Assembly: GCA_018292915.2 (NCBI GenBank)
Contig: JACVVK020000536.1
Coordinates: 74,501-138,500, forward strand
Reading direction: 5' to 3'
Source of the DNA: Batillaria attramentaria
Lineage: Eukaryota; Mollusca; Gastropoda; Batillariidae
Length of the DNA: 64,000 bases
Position numbers and translations under genes: made by a program. Each line of letters starts with the position of its first letter. Positions within the stretch are counted from its first letter, which is position 1. Positions 1-9,838 of this stretch are shown here, one piece after another. The notes under the pieces were generated by a model. The model did no database searches. It saw nothing but the letters and a program-made list of their open reading frames with translations, and had not been told where the DNA came from.

Positions 1-1599
1 TGTCCTCACCTCACCAACCTGATGCAGGGTATTCTGACCTGCATCAATTTGTTTACTGTTTACATGTGCATTTGTTTTTTTTCTTTGTTTTGTTGTTGTT
101 GTTGTTGTTGTCTTGAGGTTTTCTTGTTTTTTATTTGTTTGTTTGTTGTTGTTGTTTTGTTTGTTTGTTTTTTGGTTGTTTTTTTTGTGTGTTTTTTTTT
201 TTTTTGGGGGGGGGGTGTTTTGGTCTTTTTTCTGTGCACCCGTGTGCATACTGATTACACGAATGTTTTATGTTCCTTATGAATAGAAAGCGCCGTGTTT
301 AGTTTGAGTACGTTGCAACTTTTTCTACAGGTATCGGTAACATAACTTCAGGTACAGTTAATATAACCGTGTGCCATTTTTGTTGTCCTTGCAGTTGGTG
401 TACCTGGATAATCATGACTTCGTCAGTCCACTGTGGAAAGTGAGTTGTTTGTGTTCCCGTATCCACGAGCACACCCCATATCATGTACTTGTAGCTGAGG
501 GAAATGTACATTGTGCTATAGTTTTCAGCACAGCAATAGTTGTCTAGCTGCAGTACCATGCCATGTTGTACTTGCTGACCTTGTAGTTGATACATTGGTT
601 CACACTCAGGCATGAGTTTATATTCCGTTCCGTGGAATACAGCTGCCCCTAGGTCAATTTCCGCTGTTTTCTTGTTGTTTTGTTTTCAACCATTCAGCTG
701 TTGGCCACCAAGGAATAAAAAGGTGGGATAAGCAAGACAGTTTATTACAATCATTCAGGCATGAGTTTTGGGGGCCCCTCCCCCCCCCCCCAACTTCCCC
801 ATTGTTGGTTTTGGCGCTGTACATTGCCCCAGTTTCCTCTTTTTTTTTTTCAAATGTACTGTTTTTCTCCTTTTTTTGGGGGGGGGGGGGGGGGGGAGCA
901 GGGAAAGTCGTGTCTAGTACCTCTCTACACTAGTTTTGTTGTTGTTGTTGTGTTGTTTTTTTTTTTTTGCTGCCCCAACTCTTTGTTAGCTCCAGTGGTG
1001 TTCCTCCCAGGTGATGGGTGGAGCCCACGGAGGACTCGAAAGCTGGGACAATTTTGTTTTTTTAGTATGCATGATGATGGAGATGAGGATGATGGTAAGA
1101 TGATGCCATGGAGGTCCATATGGTTTTGGACTGCGTGACAGGGCCGCATTCCACGCTTCCTGTCATAAATATCCCGGCATTAACCAGGCCCGGGAACTAC
1201 AGCACCTGCGGTGATGGCCGTGTAATAATCCACATCATAAGACGTGTTATACTAAGGGAAGCACCCCCAAAGTCGCACCCGTGAAGTGGGTGAAACTCGG
1301 CTGTGTGGCAACAGCCTCCCCATCGGGCCCATAGCACACCCGCTCTGGGTAGGAGCCGACCTAGGTCGGAAAATCCCGCTTGTCTCGGCTGGGACTCCAA
1401 CCCGGGTCTCTCGGTCCATGATCCTGCACTAGTTTTATTCCCTTCAGGTGCTTTTGGTTTTTGGTTGTTGTTGTTGTTTTGGTTTTTTGGTGGGGAGGGG
1501 TGGGAGGAGGGGGGGGGGGGGAGGGGGGTATGTGTGTGTTGTTGTTTGACCAGCCAGCATAAGCATTTGTGTCACAGGTGACAAATTATATTGTTGCAG
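1..1599. other. No recognised gene; T-rich and poly-C/G low complexity
   Basis: The first 280 bases are dominated by T and TTG runs, and there are poly-C and poly-G tracts near 780-800 and 880-895. A 104-codon minus-strand ORF at 299-613 looks compositionally ordinary but matches nothing I recognise. The stretch at about 1140-1440 contains a minus-strand tRNA B-box-like sequence (GGGTTGGAGTCC) and could be an old SINE. Everything here is weak evidence. Confidence 0.4.
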
Positions 1600-1735
1600 A
1601 TCCTCTCCAGGAATAAGGAGAAATTTGTGACTGAACTCGGCATACAACAGTACCTTGGTCTGATCAAAAACAACTTTCACATGCTTAACAGTGGCAAGCA
1701 CACAGGCACAGGACGGGAAAGGAAGCTTTTCTATC

Positions 1736-1737
<2 letters not shown>
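1600..1737 (+). CDS. Internal exon of an unnamed multi-exon gene (third from last)
   Basis: A 46-codon exon in phase 0, with acceptor TTGTTGCAG before ATCCTC and donor CAG|GTGTGT after the codons for FYQ. It encodes a charged helical segment (starts ILSRNKEKF, ends RERKLFYQ). It splices in frame to exons at 1983-2114 and 2812-2967, giving 141 C-terminal residues that end at a TAG. The residue pattern (K-x-x-Y-x-x-x-x-L-F, R-D-F-I-x-R-V-R-T-E-E-L, then L-P-E-x-P-D-F) is reminiscent of the C-terminal half of COG3541-type predicted nucleotidyltransferases; this assignment is tentative. The donor GT is the first repeat of a (GT)28 array, so the exact splice position relies on the reading frame. 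Confidence 0.7.

Positions 1738-1793
<56 letters not shown>
1738..1793 (+). repeat. (GT)n microsatellite starting at a splice donor
   Basis: About 28 uninterrupted GT units begin immediately after the last exon base at 1737, so the splice donor dinucleotide is part of the array. Confidence 0.95.
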
Positions 1794-1796
<3 letters not shown>

Positions 1797-1982
1797 TGGA
1801 TGACTGCAGTTCATCTGTAGTAGAACATGCTCTTGGATACTGTGAAATCAGTGACATATAATAGATACCCATTGGATTACCATACATGATAGTTGATGGC
1901 TGGACACTTTGTAATTGTCTTTCCTCTCTCTCTCTCTCTCTCTCCCCCCCCCCCCCCCCCCCTTGTAACGGTGGATTGGCAG

Positions 1983-2114
1983 GTATATTCACTTTTCCAG
2001 ATTTTCCACAAAATTAACAGCGTTCGACACATGATGACTGGATCAGCTCCGCCTGTCCGAGTGGAAGGACCCGTCCGTGATTTTATCATGAGAGTGCGAA
2101 CAGAAGAGCTCACG
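1983..2114 (+). CDS. Penultimate exon of the same unnamed gene
   Basis: A 44-codon exon in phase 0 between acceptor GGATTGGCAG and donor ACG|GTATTT. It encodes VYSLFQIFHK through RVRTEELT. A pyrimidine run, (CT)n then about 18 C, lies upstream in the intron and can serve as the polypyrimidine tract. The frame stays open through both splice junctions, which is the main reason to call this coding rather than a chance ORF. Confidence 0.7.
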
Positions 2115-2268
2115 GTATTTTGGCTCACAAAATTTTATACTTCTCAGAATCTTTTACTTTAATAAATTTTTGAGTTTTCTCAGACTTAACATGCACTAAA
2201 ACTGTACATTTATGACAAGAATATTCTGAGCAATAATTTTAGACAGCAGAACTGGTCAAATACCCATC

Positions 2269-2269
<1 letters not shown>

Positions 2270-2331
<62 letters not shown>
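2270..2331 (+). repeat. (CA)n microsatellite in the last intron
   Basis: About 30 CA units lie between the exons ending at 2114 and starting at 2812. An AT-rich stretch with ATTTT repeats follows at 2360-2450. Confidence 0.95.
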
Positions 2332-2811
2332 GACCATGCATATATATACATGTGGTCAGTTTGTAATTTTATTTTCATTTTATTTTTATTTTATTTTTAT
2401 TTAGTTATTTTTTTTATTTTAATTTTTATTTCATTTTCATTTTTCATATCGGAATGGCAGTGTAACTTTTTAACTCTTAATTAATGTGCCAAGATCTGAT
2501 AGCATATTCTGTTCAGAGTACATGCATGTAACACAGGAGGCAAACCTACTACTGGTTCTCACATTCCAATGATTCTCTGCATTATTTCCTCCAAGGTACT
2601 TGATTTCAAACAATTTCAAGAATTGGGAATGCATAAAAAAGTTTTATTGTTGCCATAGCATTGTTTTTGCAATAAGCCCAAAACGGTTGTGGTCAAAATT
2701 TTAAAATTTGTAAAAAAACAAAACAAAAAACAACAACAACAACAAAACCAGTACAGTTGTCATACAAAACTTCTATGTATGGATACTAACGGACTTCCGT
2801 GCACAACACAG

Positions 2812-2967
2812 GGTGAACTGAGCCGAGAGAACTTGATGAGGACTGCCACAGAACAGTACGAAACACTGAGGAACGACCTCGCAAGCCGCCAACGTCGACT
2901 GCCAGAAAATCCAGACTTTAGTTTTGTCACTGACTGGTTGCTACAAGTTCGAGGAATCGCAGACTAG
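2812..2967 (+). CDS. Terminal coding exon of the same unnamed gene
   Basis: Acceptor CACAACACAG precedes GGTGAACTG. There are 51 codons ending LLQVRGIAD, then TAG at 2965-2967. The segment SRENLMRTATEQYETLRND is strongly helical and is followed by RRLPENPDFSFVTDWLL, which resembles the closing helix pair of nucleotidyltransferase-like (COG3541) proteins. I am fairly sure it is coding and unsure of the family. The 5' exons lie left of the window. Confidence 0.7.
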   Translation, partial: GELSRENLMRTATEQYETLRNDLASRQRRLPENPDFSFVTDWLLQVRGIAD

Positions 2968-3094
2968 CGTACATACACAGCACAGACAGACACATATATA
3001 AATTATGTATAGGTCTGCCAGGCTTCATGTTTATGGGAACAGTAATAGGACGAATGTCTTAGATGACGGTAAAAGTATAGGTTGTTTGTCCTGA

Positions 3095-3850
3095 ATGCAT
3101 GTTGTCCACTTCGGCACAGAAATTTGTCTGAGAAAACTGAGGTCTTTTGATGTCTGTCCTCAGCTTCTTCAAATGTTTTACCCATCAGTAGTTTGTAGTG
3201 TATTGTCTTTTGGCCTAACTTGCTGGGGTGGGAATCTGACAAAACAGGATAGTGGTAGGTTGGATAAACTGATCAAGAAAGCGGGTGGGGTGATCGGGAG
3301 GACACAAGACACACTTGGTACACTGTACGACCGACGAACGAAGAACAAACTGACTGACATCCTCAGTGACGAGACACATCCCCTCAGACAGGACTTCGAC
3401 AGCTTGACTATAGTACGTAGTGGTAGGTTTAGAGTACCAAATGCAAGGACTACCAGATATTCAAGATCATTTCTGCCCATGGCTGTTAGAGTTGCCAACT
3501 CAAGCAGAACGTACACGAGAGAGAGAGAGAGAGAGGGAGAGAGAGAGAGAGAGGGGTGTGTGTGGGGATCGAGGAGAGAGAGAAAGAGCAGAGCGAGTGA
3601 ATGTGCAGCGTGAATGTGCAGCGTGAATGCCGGAATGGGTGTGTCAATGAGTGTTGAATGTGACAGGAATTTTTATTATGTGATAGTGTGTTTTATTCTT
3701 GATTTTAAGTAATTTTACTGGTCAAGACTCTCTGTTTTACTTATTTTTGTAGTCTCTTTTATCAAAATGTTTATCAGTTGTGTGTCTTATTAGTATGCGG
3801 GCCAGAACTGCAATTTCCCAAATCTGGGATCAATAAAGTATTCTGTATTC
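3095..3850 (+). mobile_element. 5'-truncated non-LTR retrotransposon, ORF2 C-terminus and 3' tail
   Basis: The reading frame from about 3150 to 3500 encodes the segment found at the end of CR1/L2/Rex1-type ORF2 proteins: LQMFYPSVVCSVLSFGLTCW, then GRLDKLIKKAGGVIG, then DETHPLRQDF and FLPMAVRVAN. It lies after the reverse-transcriptase core, which is missing. A (GA)n tract follows, then a 3' region ending GGATCAATAAAGTATTCTG with the ATTCTGT motif repeated, the usual tail style of these LINEs. No TSD was found. Confidence 0.8.
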
Positions 3851-4203
3851 TGTAAATGTCAGTTTTGACAGTCAGACAAATTTGACAGAAATGACACGGC
3901 ATATGTCCGCATTTGTAAGACAGTAGACGGACGTTTCAAGTGTGAATCGGTGCATGACCTGTGTCCAACGTGGATATGAAATGCTGAGTCTGCTTGTTTG
4001 GGTAGGAAGCGCAATGTGTAAGCAACAGTCTGTCCTTTCACCTGCCGGCGTTAGTTCAGTGTCAGAAACAATAAGAATAACGAGTGAACATCGCTCACGA
4101 CCGGAGCATTCCATTTTGTCTTTCAAGATTTTTAGCAATTTTTGCTAATTAATTGAGACAGAGGGACACCTGAAACAGCATAATGGTTGCCTAGATCAGC
4201 CCT
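3851..4203. other. No gene recognised
   Basis: Short overlapping ORFs on both strands, none with a recognisable motif. Composition is similar to neighbouring intergenic DNA. Confidence 0.4.
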
Positions 4204-4280
4204 GGGACCGCATGTAAAAGTCGGGGTTAGGGAGTTTAGCCCAGGGTTAGAGTCTAACCTCGAACTAAACTAGCTCTAGG

Positions 4281-4312
<32 letters not shown>

Positions 4313-4524
4313 GGAAGCGGGTGCCTATGCCGTTATAGAAGGATTTTTGTCTTTCTTTCTTCGCTTCCTTTAAATTTAATTTTGTTTTGGGGTTTCTTTC
4401 GTCCTAGTCTGGATACATGGTGGAAAAGGACGTTAAACTCCCAAACCCCCACCCGTACCCTTGTCCTAGTGTGGGTGAGGCCTGTAGCCGTGGATTAAAT
4501 TAACCTCGTTCTACATACGGGCCC
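4204..4524 (+). mobile_element. GGGCC-ended MITE, copy A (interrupted)
   Basis: The left end reads GGGACCGCATGTAAAAGTCG. The right end, reverse complemented, reads GGGCCCGTATGTAGAACGAG. The interior matches, in reverse, the copy at 14487-14783: the CTTCTATAACGGCATAGGCA block, the GTCCTAGTCTGG block, and the GTTAGAGTCTAACCTCGAAC block beside one end. It has no coding capacity. The termini suggest a PIF/Harbinger-type element, but no clear TSD is visible. A further related terminus (TACATACGGGCCC) ends at about 4633. Confidence 0.7.
4413..4462 (+). mobile_element. 50-bp SINE-1 3' fragment inside MITE copy A
   Basis: It contains TGGTGGAAAAGGACGTTAAA plus a C-rich tail, the 3' end of the SINE family described at 4981-5160. 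It is flanked by GTCCTAGTCTGG (4401-4412) and GTCCTAGTGTGG (4463-4474), an 11 of 12 match, while the uninterrupted MITE at 14487 carries this block only once. That makes it a 5'-truncated retroposition into the MITE. Confidence 0.75.
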
Positions 4525-4633
4525 AGGTCAGGAGCGGAGATCGGCCTGTAATTTAGACACCACTCTGCCGCTTTTCACGCTTTATTCGTGACGTGGCCGT
4601 TTCATGACTAAAAGCCCTAACCTCGACTTGTAC

Positions 4634-4966
4634 ATACGGGCCCAGAGTCAAAGGGCATTCTGTAACATGTTTTTCCCTTGAACATTGGCAACATGTATAT
4701 CAGACAAACTGCAGTAACTGCAAACATCAAACTTGGCGAGGTGTTGTTTGGGAGCAAGGCCTCTACTCTGTATTTTTTGTTTTTTTAATTTCATCTGTTT
4801 TTAATAAATACCTCTCCCAAGGGTTATTGGTCGCACATGAGCCGTTTAGGCTTTTCCTGTTTTGATTTGTTGTTGTGTCCACTTTAAAAAAAAAATGTTC
4901 TGAGAAAATCGCGATTATACCTCATGTAATGCTGATTTCTTCTTCTTCTTTTTTATTTAATAAAGA
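4634..4966. other. No gene recognised
   Basis: AT-rich intergenic sequence with no motif I can name. It ends at the TSD of the neighbouring SINE. Confidence 0.4.
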
Positions 4967-4980
4967 TCATAATGGAACAA

Positions 4981-5160
4981 GGGTGGGTGGGTGGGGTGGG
5001 TGTTTGGGGGTTTAACGTCCTTTTCCACCACATACGGGTGATATCAAAGACGGGGCAACGATGAAAAAGCCAGCACAAATATTTGGCCCCAGCCTGGATC
5101 GAACTCACGACCCGAGCATTAGAAGTCCAACGCTCTACCATTCGACCACCCCGGCTCCCC
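4981..5160 (-). mobile_element. SINE-1 (tRNA-Arg(TCT)-like head), perfect TSD
   Basis: On the minus strand it starts GGGGAGCCGGGGTGGTCGAA. There is an A box around GGTCGAATGGTAGAGCG, an anticodon-loop-like CTTCTAA (TCT, arginine) and a B box GAGTTCGATCC, followed by a conserved body (GCTGGCTTTTTCATCGTTGC ... GATATCACCCGTATGTGGTG) and an ACCC-rich tail. A 14-bp direct repeat, TCATAATGGAACAA, flanks it exactly (4967-4980 and 5161-5174). Related copies in the window are at 10941, 12492, 13946, 30994 and 52501. Confidence 0.92.
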
Positions 5161-5174
5161 TCATAATGGAACAA

Positions 5175-5285
5175 ACATGATTGTAACCCAAGTGATCTGT
5201 GATGTAACTTCGTATAAGCCTCGGATCATATGTTATGAAATTCTTTTTTGTGAAATACATTAACAGGTCTCTATTTTTTCTGTGA

Positions 5286-5341
<56 letters not shown>

Positions 5342-5495
5342 TGTGTGTGTCACACAAATCAAATATACATATAATTAAATGGTGCAAAGTAAACAAATAA
5401 GTTTTCTAAGCTAGCCAACAAACGAAAACTAGCCCACAATTCACCTTATGCCGTGGTCTCCTGCAGGTGCATGACAGCGAGGATTGCAACCAACC

Positions 5496-5532
<37 letters not shown>

Positions 5533-5920
5533 GCGCGCGCACTCGAACGTTTAGGCATTTTGATCAGCGCTGGAACAAAAAAACAACAACAACAAAAATT
5601 TGCAAGAGGACGGTTTTCTAGTAACAAGACTACGTGCAGTATTTGCGATCGGATAAGGAAATTTACATGTGATGGCGACCTCGACTGACATGAGTGGACC
5701 TGCGCTCTCTCTCTCTCTCTCTCTCTCTTACTGACTTGCCTATTAAGGGAGCCTTTTGAATGATGTGCAGTATCCACGTCATGTTAATTGTCACAATGTC
5801 CATGTTACTTTATGCATATTTGTAAAACGTGTTGTACGTTCTCTTGGATCGTTGTTGACCCCGCCCCGCTATCCCTTTGCGAATGGGCAGAATGCCTATG
5901 CAATAAACCATCTGAATCTG

Positions 5921-5976
<56 letters not shown>

Positions 5977-6507
5977 ACCCGTACTCTTCCGGGTGAGCTG
6001 ACAGCAACTGAGTCTCTCAACATTCACGCCGTCTGTCTGATACATGTTCAAGAAGCGGTTTAGCAAGGGGTACAAGCAAAAACGCACTATATTCTAACCC
6101 AGGGCCTCCCGGCCACGCAAAACCGTATAAAGAGGGCAATATGGATACCGAGCCATGGCGTTGTGCGCACTTCGCGATTTGTTCGCTTCGTGTAAAAGCT
6201 TCGGCACACGTTGAGAGCCGGTGGAGAATTCGCGGGCTCGCCGAAAGGCTTTTCTGTTCAAACGCTGGACAATACAAAAAGCGCGATAGCGCGCGGTCAG
6301 CGGGGATTCACTTGCAATGACGAGCCAAAAAAGATAGGACCGTGTATATCTACTGGCGTGCCGACGGCGTCCCTCGGCAGTGCCCCTGGCAAGCCGATTT
6401 GATTGGCTAAGTGCATTTTACCGCTGGTTGGCGAGCAAAAATGATCGTCGCGTCTGACAGGCCCTTAAGCCATGAATTTGAGCGTTCTTGCACAGACCTG
6501 ACATGTG
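5175..6507. other. No gene; microsatellites and a LINE-type 3' tail
   Basis: Holds (CA)n at 5499-5530, (CT)n at 5705-5728 and compound (CT)n(CA)n at 5923-5980. At about 5885-5924 CAATAAACCATCTGAATCTG with repeated TCTGAA looks like a LINE 3' tail. The block 6060-6480 is GC-richer than its surroundings and unclassified. Confidence 0.5.
5289..5350 (+). repeat. (GT)n microsatellite
   Basis: About 30 GT units with a single TTT interruption near 5338. Confidence 0.95.
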
Positions 6508-6610
6508 TAATAATAATAATAATAATAATAATAATTTTATTTATAAAGCGCATATTCATGTAAGATTACATGCTCTAAGCGCTAACGAAAATTTAACAGA
6601 CAATAAAAAC
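6508..6610 (+). repeat. (TAA)n plus GCGC-box dispersed repeat
   Basis: A (TAA)n run is followed by TTTATTTATAAAGCGCATAT and a mirrored ATGCTCTAAGCGCT. A similar arrangement, (TAA)n then GGCGCTTTATTCC and GCTCAAAGCC, occurs at 15563-15640, so this is a dispersed repeat end with a microsatellite junction. The family is not identified. Confidence 0.5.
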
Positions 6611-6807
6611 AGTCAAAAAGCAATATGCAATAACGAGGAATACCCCAGAATGAAAAACTGACAAAAGATCAACAGCCAGGATAGTGAAAACTCAATGAGA
6701 TCTTGTCTGAACCTTTTTCATTACAAATATGCTTTGAATAGGTAAGTTTTTAGATGGCTTTTGAATGAACTTTCTGATTTTATTGATCTTAAAGATAATG
6801 GCAGCTA

Positions 6808-7269
6808 ATGTGTGTAGTTAGTGAATTATTTGGGGCTTCACGCATCGACATGTGTGTAGTTAGTGAATTATTTGGGGCTTCACGCATCGACATGTGTGTA
6901 GTTAGTGAATTATTTGGGGCTTCACGCATCGACATGTGTGTAGTTAGTGAATTATTTGGGGCTTCACGCATCGACATGTGTGTAGTTAGTGAATTATTTG
7001 GGGCTTCACGCATCGACATGTGTGTAGTTAGTGAAATATTTGGGGCTTCACGCATCGACATGTGTGTAGTTAGTGAAATATTTGGGGCTTCACGCATCGA
7101 CATGTGTGTAGTTAGTGAATTATTTGGGGCTTCACGCCTTGACATGTGTGTAGTTAGTGAATTATTTGGGGCTTCACGCATCGACATGTGTGTAGTTAGT
7201 GAAATATTTGGGGCTTCACGCATCGACATGTGTGTAGTTAGTGAATTATTTGGGGCTTCACGCCTTGAC
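6808..7269 (+). repeat. 42-bp minisatellite, 11 copies, open in both strands
   Basis: Eleven head-to-tail 42-bp units, each 14 codons. One forward frame reads MCVVSELFGASRID per unit; the reverse strand is also open (MSMREAPNNSLTTH). Two diagnostic variants exist: GAATTA versus GAAATA (Leu to Ile), and CGCATCG versus CGCCTTG (Ile to Leu). The order of types is A A A A A B B C A B C, indicating block-wise expansion. No splice context or neighbouring exon shows that it is translated, and the double-strand openness follows from the unit length and lack of stops. Confidence 0.95.
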
Positions 7270-7893
7270 ATGTGTTTAAGTGATAAAATTTTAATGTCTT
7301 GGTCACAAACGAGCACATACTAGTAAGCAAACAAACAAAGGCTTCAGACATTTTAATTTGAAAAGTAGGCTACATGACAGAATATGTATAACCACCACCA
7401 CCAAACTGTTCAACGATAAATATGTGACCCGTTTTCACAAAAGGGACCATATGTCGAAATTTTTCAATTTTGAGATATGTATATCACTGCAATCTACTGG
7501 GTTTTTGCAGGTTAATTCAATATAAGAGTGAAAGCTGTAGTACTAAAATTGACAGAGATATCAGCAGTTGAAGTTGGCTACTCGTAAGGCGGCCACACTG
7601 ACCCCCGGCACTCTTTTCGCCTGTAGCGGCGTTCGGTCTAGCGCGACTTACGGTCCCTTTCGAGAGAACGGGTGTATTTGAAAGGTGTAGCTGATCCATG
7701 TGATTGTAACATATAAGTAAATGTATGTGAAAGCAGAAACAGTAGACCGTCCATAGTCAGCAGAGAGCCTGCACAGCGAACCAACGTCTCGGGAACACCA
7801 ACCCGTCCTTATACGCGCGGTATGGGTCGCTAGCGACCCAGGAAGTGGACAAGAGTGGCGAAGGTTAACTTAGCTGTCCAGGCGCAGTTTCAA
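7270..7893. other. 3' flank of the P450 gene; no gene recognised
   Basis: Downstream of the P450 stop on the minus strand. Short ORFs only; no convincing polyadenylation signal was picked out. Confidence 0.4.
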
Positions 7894-8107
7894 TTAGTCG
7901 CTGCGTGGTCGGAATATCACATAAAATTCCTTTATCTTCAAGACCAGAGAATTTTCCCAGGAGTCCGGTTCTGCCGGAAGCAGGTCATGCTTTACCGGCG
8001 GGAGGACGTCAAACTTTTGCAACAGCGTGGTGATGTAGAGGAAGATACGAGTTCGCGCGAAGTTCTCCCCAGGGCAGTTCCGTCTGCCGACCCCAAAAGC
8101 AAGGAGG
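7894..8107 (-). CDS. Cytochrome P450 exon 7: heme-binding exon and C-terminus
   Basis: Encodes LLAFGVGRRNCPGENFARTR, which contains the P450 heme-ligand signature F-x-x-G-x-x-x-C-x-G with the proximal cysteine, then the L-helix and C-terminal strand, ending FRPRSD and TAA at 7896-7894. The acceptor is a long T run plus AATTTCAG. Its first base completes an AGC codon with the AG left by exon 6. The seven exons join to 1560 nt, 519 residues plus stop, a normal length for a microsomal P450 monooxygenase anchored in the ER membrane. Confidence 0.93.
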
Positions 8108-8141
8108 CTGAAATTAAAAAAAAAAAAAAAAAATTCTATTT

Positions 8142-8250
8142 AGAACACACACACACACACACACTGTCACACACACACTGTCACACACACACACACACAC
8201 ACACACCACAACCACCACCACCACCAACAACAACAAGAACAACAACAACA
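8142..8250 (+). repeat. (CA)n, (CCA)n and (CAA)n compound repeat
   Basis: Lies in P450 intron 6, just upstream (in gene sense) of the poly-T polypyrimidine tract of exon 7. Confidence 0.9.
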
Positions 8251-8664
8251 ACAACTGGACACCGAAACACATTTTTTCTCATACCAGCATAACATACATC
8301 ACATGACTTCAGTTTCATCACAGACGTAAGGTGTGAAGGCCTCTGGGCAAAGTAAGCAATGTCCGCTCATGATTAACGACAACAACAACAACAACAGCAA
8401 CGTATAACGCCCTATCGTCAAATGGTAAAACTGTCTATGTGCTTATGAAAGCCATATCGCTTAGACCCTTTTAGCACAAGAGGGGAGAGGTGTATTTTGT
8501 GTTCGAATTACTTGCAGAATACTGAATCCACTTCATGCGACAGAAAACGAAAGAACATACCAGTCAGTTCATCTTCACGTAATTTGTGCGCATGCATAGC
8601 AGGGCCTGGTGAACTTACAACAGTGTATCCTGTGACATGCTCTGTGCGTTACATCTATATGACA

Positions 8665-9105
8665 GGGGATTTGGTCTAGTGGTTAAGGCATCCGACTTCG
8701 GATCCTGAGCTGCCTGGTTCGAGTCCCCGGTGGGCAGGAATAAGGTTGGATTTTTTCATACCATATCGAGTCAAATCCATGTGCAGACTCGTTTGCGGTG
8801 CCTGTCTCGCCTTCGTGTACACACGCACGCACAAATATCAAGTGTGCACGCTAAAAATCCCACGTTCATCTTTCGAAGAAGAGTAGGCTGTGGCCGGTGG
8901 CGTGGTAAAACAGAAATACTGTCGCACGCACCAGAGTGAATAGCAGGGTGGAGGTTTGCACACAAAGTAGCGCCTAGCGGCAGCAGGCTTTCCCTGCTTC
9001 GTCCTCCAGCCTTGCGGCGCCTAGAGCATCTCGTTAGAGATGGATACGTGCGCCGAGGAGAAGTCTACCATACCATACCATACCATACCATACCATACCA
9101 TACTA
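8665..9105 (+). mobile_element. SINE-3, tRNA-Arg(TCG)-like head with (ATACC)n tail
   Basis: The head reads GGGGATTTGGTCTAGTGGTT with A-box character, an anticodon stem-loop-like CCGACTTCGGATCC (TCG in the loop, arginine) and a B box GGTTCGAGTCC. A body of about 350 bp follows (including CACGTTCATCTTTCGAAGAA), and the tail is eight or so ATACC units at 9065-9104. It sits inside P450 intron 6. The extra body length and degraded acceptor stem argue against a functional tRNA gene. Any TSD is unclear. Confidence 0.8.
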
Positions 9106-9222
9106 TGATTCATTTAATAATTTATTTCTTTTATTTCTCTATTCTCTTTCTCATCCCATGCCCTGTGAATGAGAAACACTAAGACACTGGGTGGGGGAGG
9201 AGGGGGGGGGGATACGGTTTAC

Positions 9223-9353
9223 CTCTTTCTCAAGGGGTGGTTCATTTCCAGCAGTTGGCCGGTGACGTCATCGAGAAACCGCTCTGGTCGGAAGACCTCC
9301 GGGTCACCCCATACTTCCGGGTCACGTCGAAAGACCCAAGCGTTGGCGAATAG
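9223..9353 (-). CDS. Cytochrome P450 exon 6: PERF region
   Basis: Acceptor TTGTGTGTAG before CTATTCGCC; donor AAAGAG|GTAAAC. Encodes [20 protein letters not shown] followed by FRPERFLDD, the classic P450 PERF motif that locks the K-helix ExxR. The 131 nt leave phase 2, which exon 7 completes with one base. Confidence 0.93.
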
Positions 9354-9532
9354 CTACACACAACAGAAGGAAAAAAATCAGCTTCATCTGGCATTTTTAT
9401 TTAGACGTTGATAGCAGTTTCTGTCATTCTCCAGCACACACAACATCATCAACAACAATAACCAACCGACAGACTGCACCGGCACCACACCACCACCACC
9501 ACCACCACCACTGACCAGTTAGGACCTGCAAT

Positions 9533-9838
9533 TATGAACAGACCACCATCTTCAGACTACGAACTGGACACTGCAGACTGCGTGCCCACCTGTGCCGCCT
9601 TGGGCTGTCACACTCACCAGACTGTCCGTGCGGAACAGCCCCTCAAACCCCGGAACACATTCTGCAGTCCTGCCCCCTTTTCAAAGAAGCAAGGACACAA
9701 CACTGGCCGAACGGAGCCACACTGGCAGAGAAACTCTTGGGCAGCAAAACAGACCTCTTGAAGACCACTGCTTATATAAAGACCACAAACCTAATCATCT
9801 GAGGCGGAGTCCAGAACAGGGAACGCAGAAGAAGAAGA
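9533..9838 (+). mobile_element. 5'-truncated LINE, ORF2 C-terminal cysteine motif, 12-bp TSD
   Basis: Reading 9539-9802 gives TIFRLRTGHCRLRAHL, then CPCGTAPQTPEHILQSC, ending LIITGA-type stop TGA at 9800-9802. This is the C-terminal tail of a LINE whose ORF2 ends in an RNase-H-adjacent C-x-C-G-x(n)-E-H-x-L-x-x-C block. A short 3' end with (AAG)n follows. AGGACCTGCAAT flanks it at 9521-9532 and 9839-9850, an exact 12-bp TSD. It lies in P450 intron 5, opposite to the host gene. Confidence 0.88.

Noticed and set aside
6806..7269. CRISPR array
   Set aside because: Units are 42 bp head-to-tail with no unique spacers, in a eukaryotic genome.
6808..7323. 171-residue repeat protein (MCVVSELFGASRID)n
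   Set aside because: No exon context or independent evidence of translation, and the opposite strand is equally open; treated as a minisatellite.
8665..8740. tRNA-Arg(TCG) gene
   Set aside because: No matching acceptor stem, and the sequence continues into a SINE body with (ATACC)n tail.
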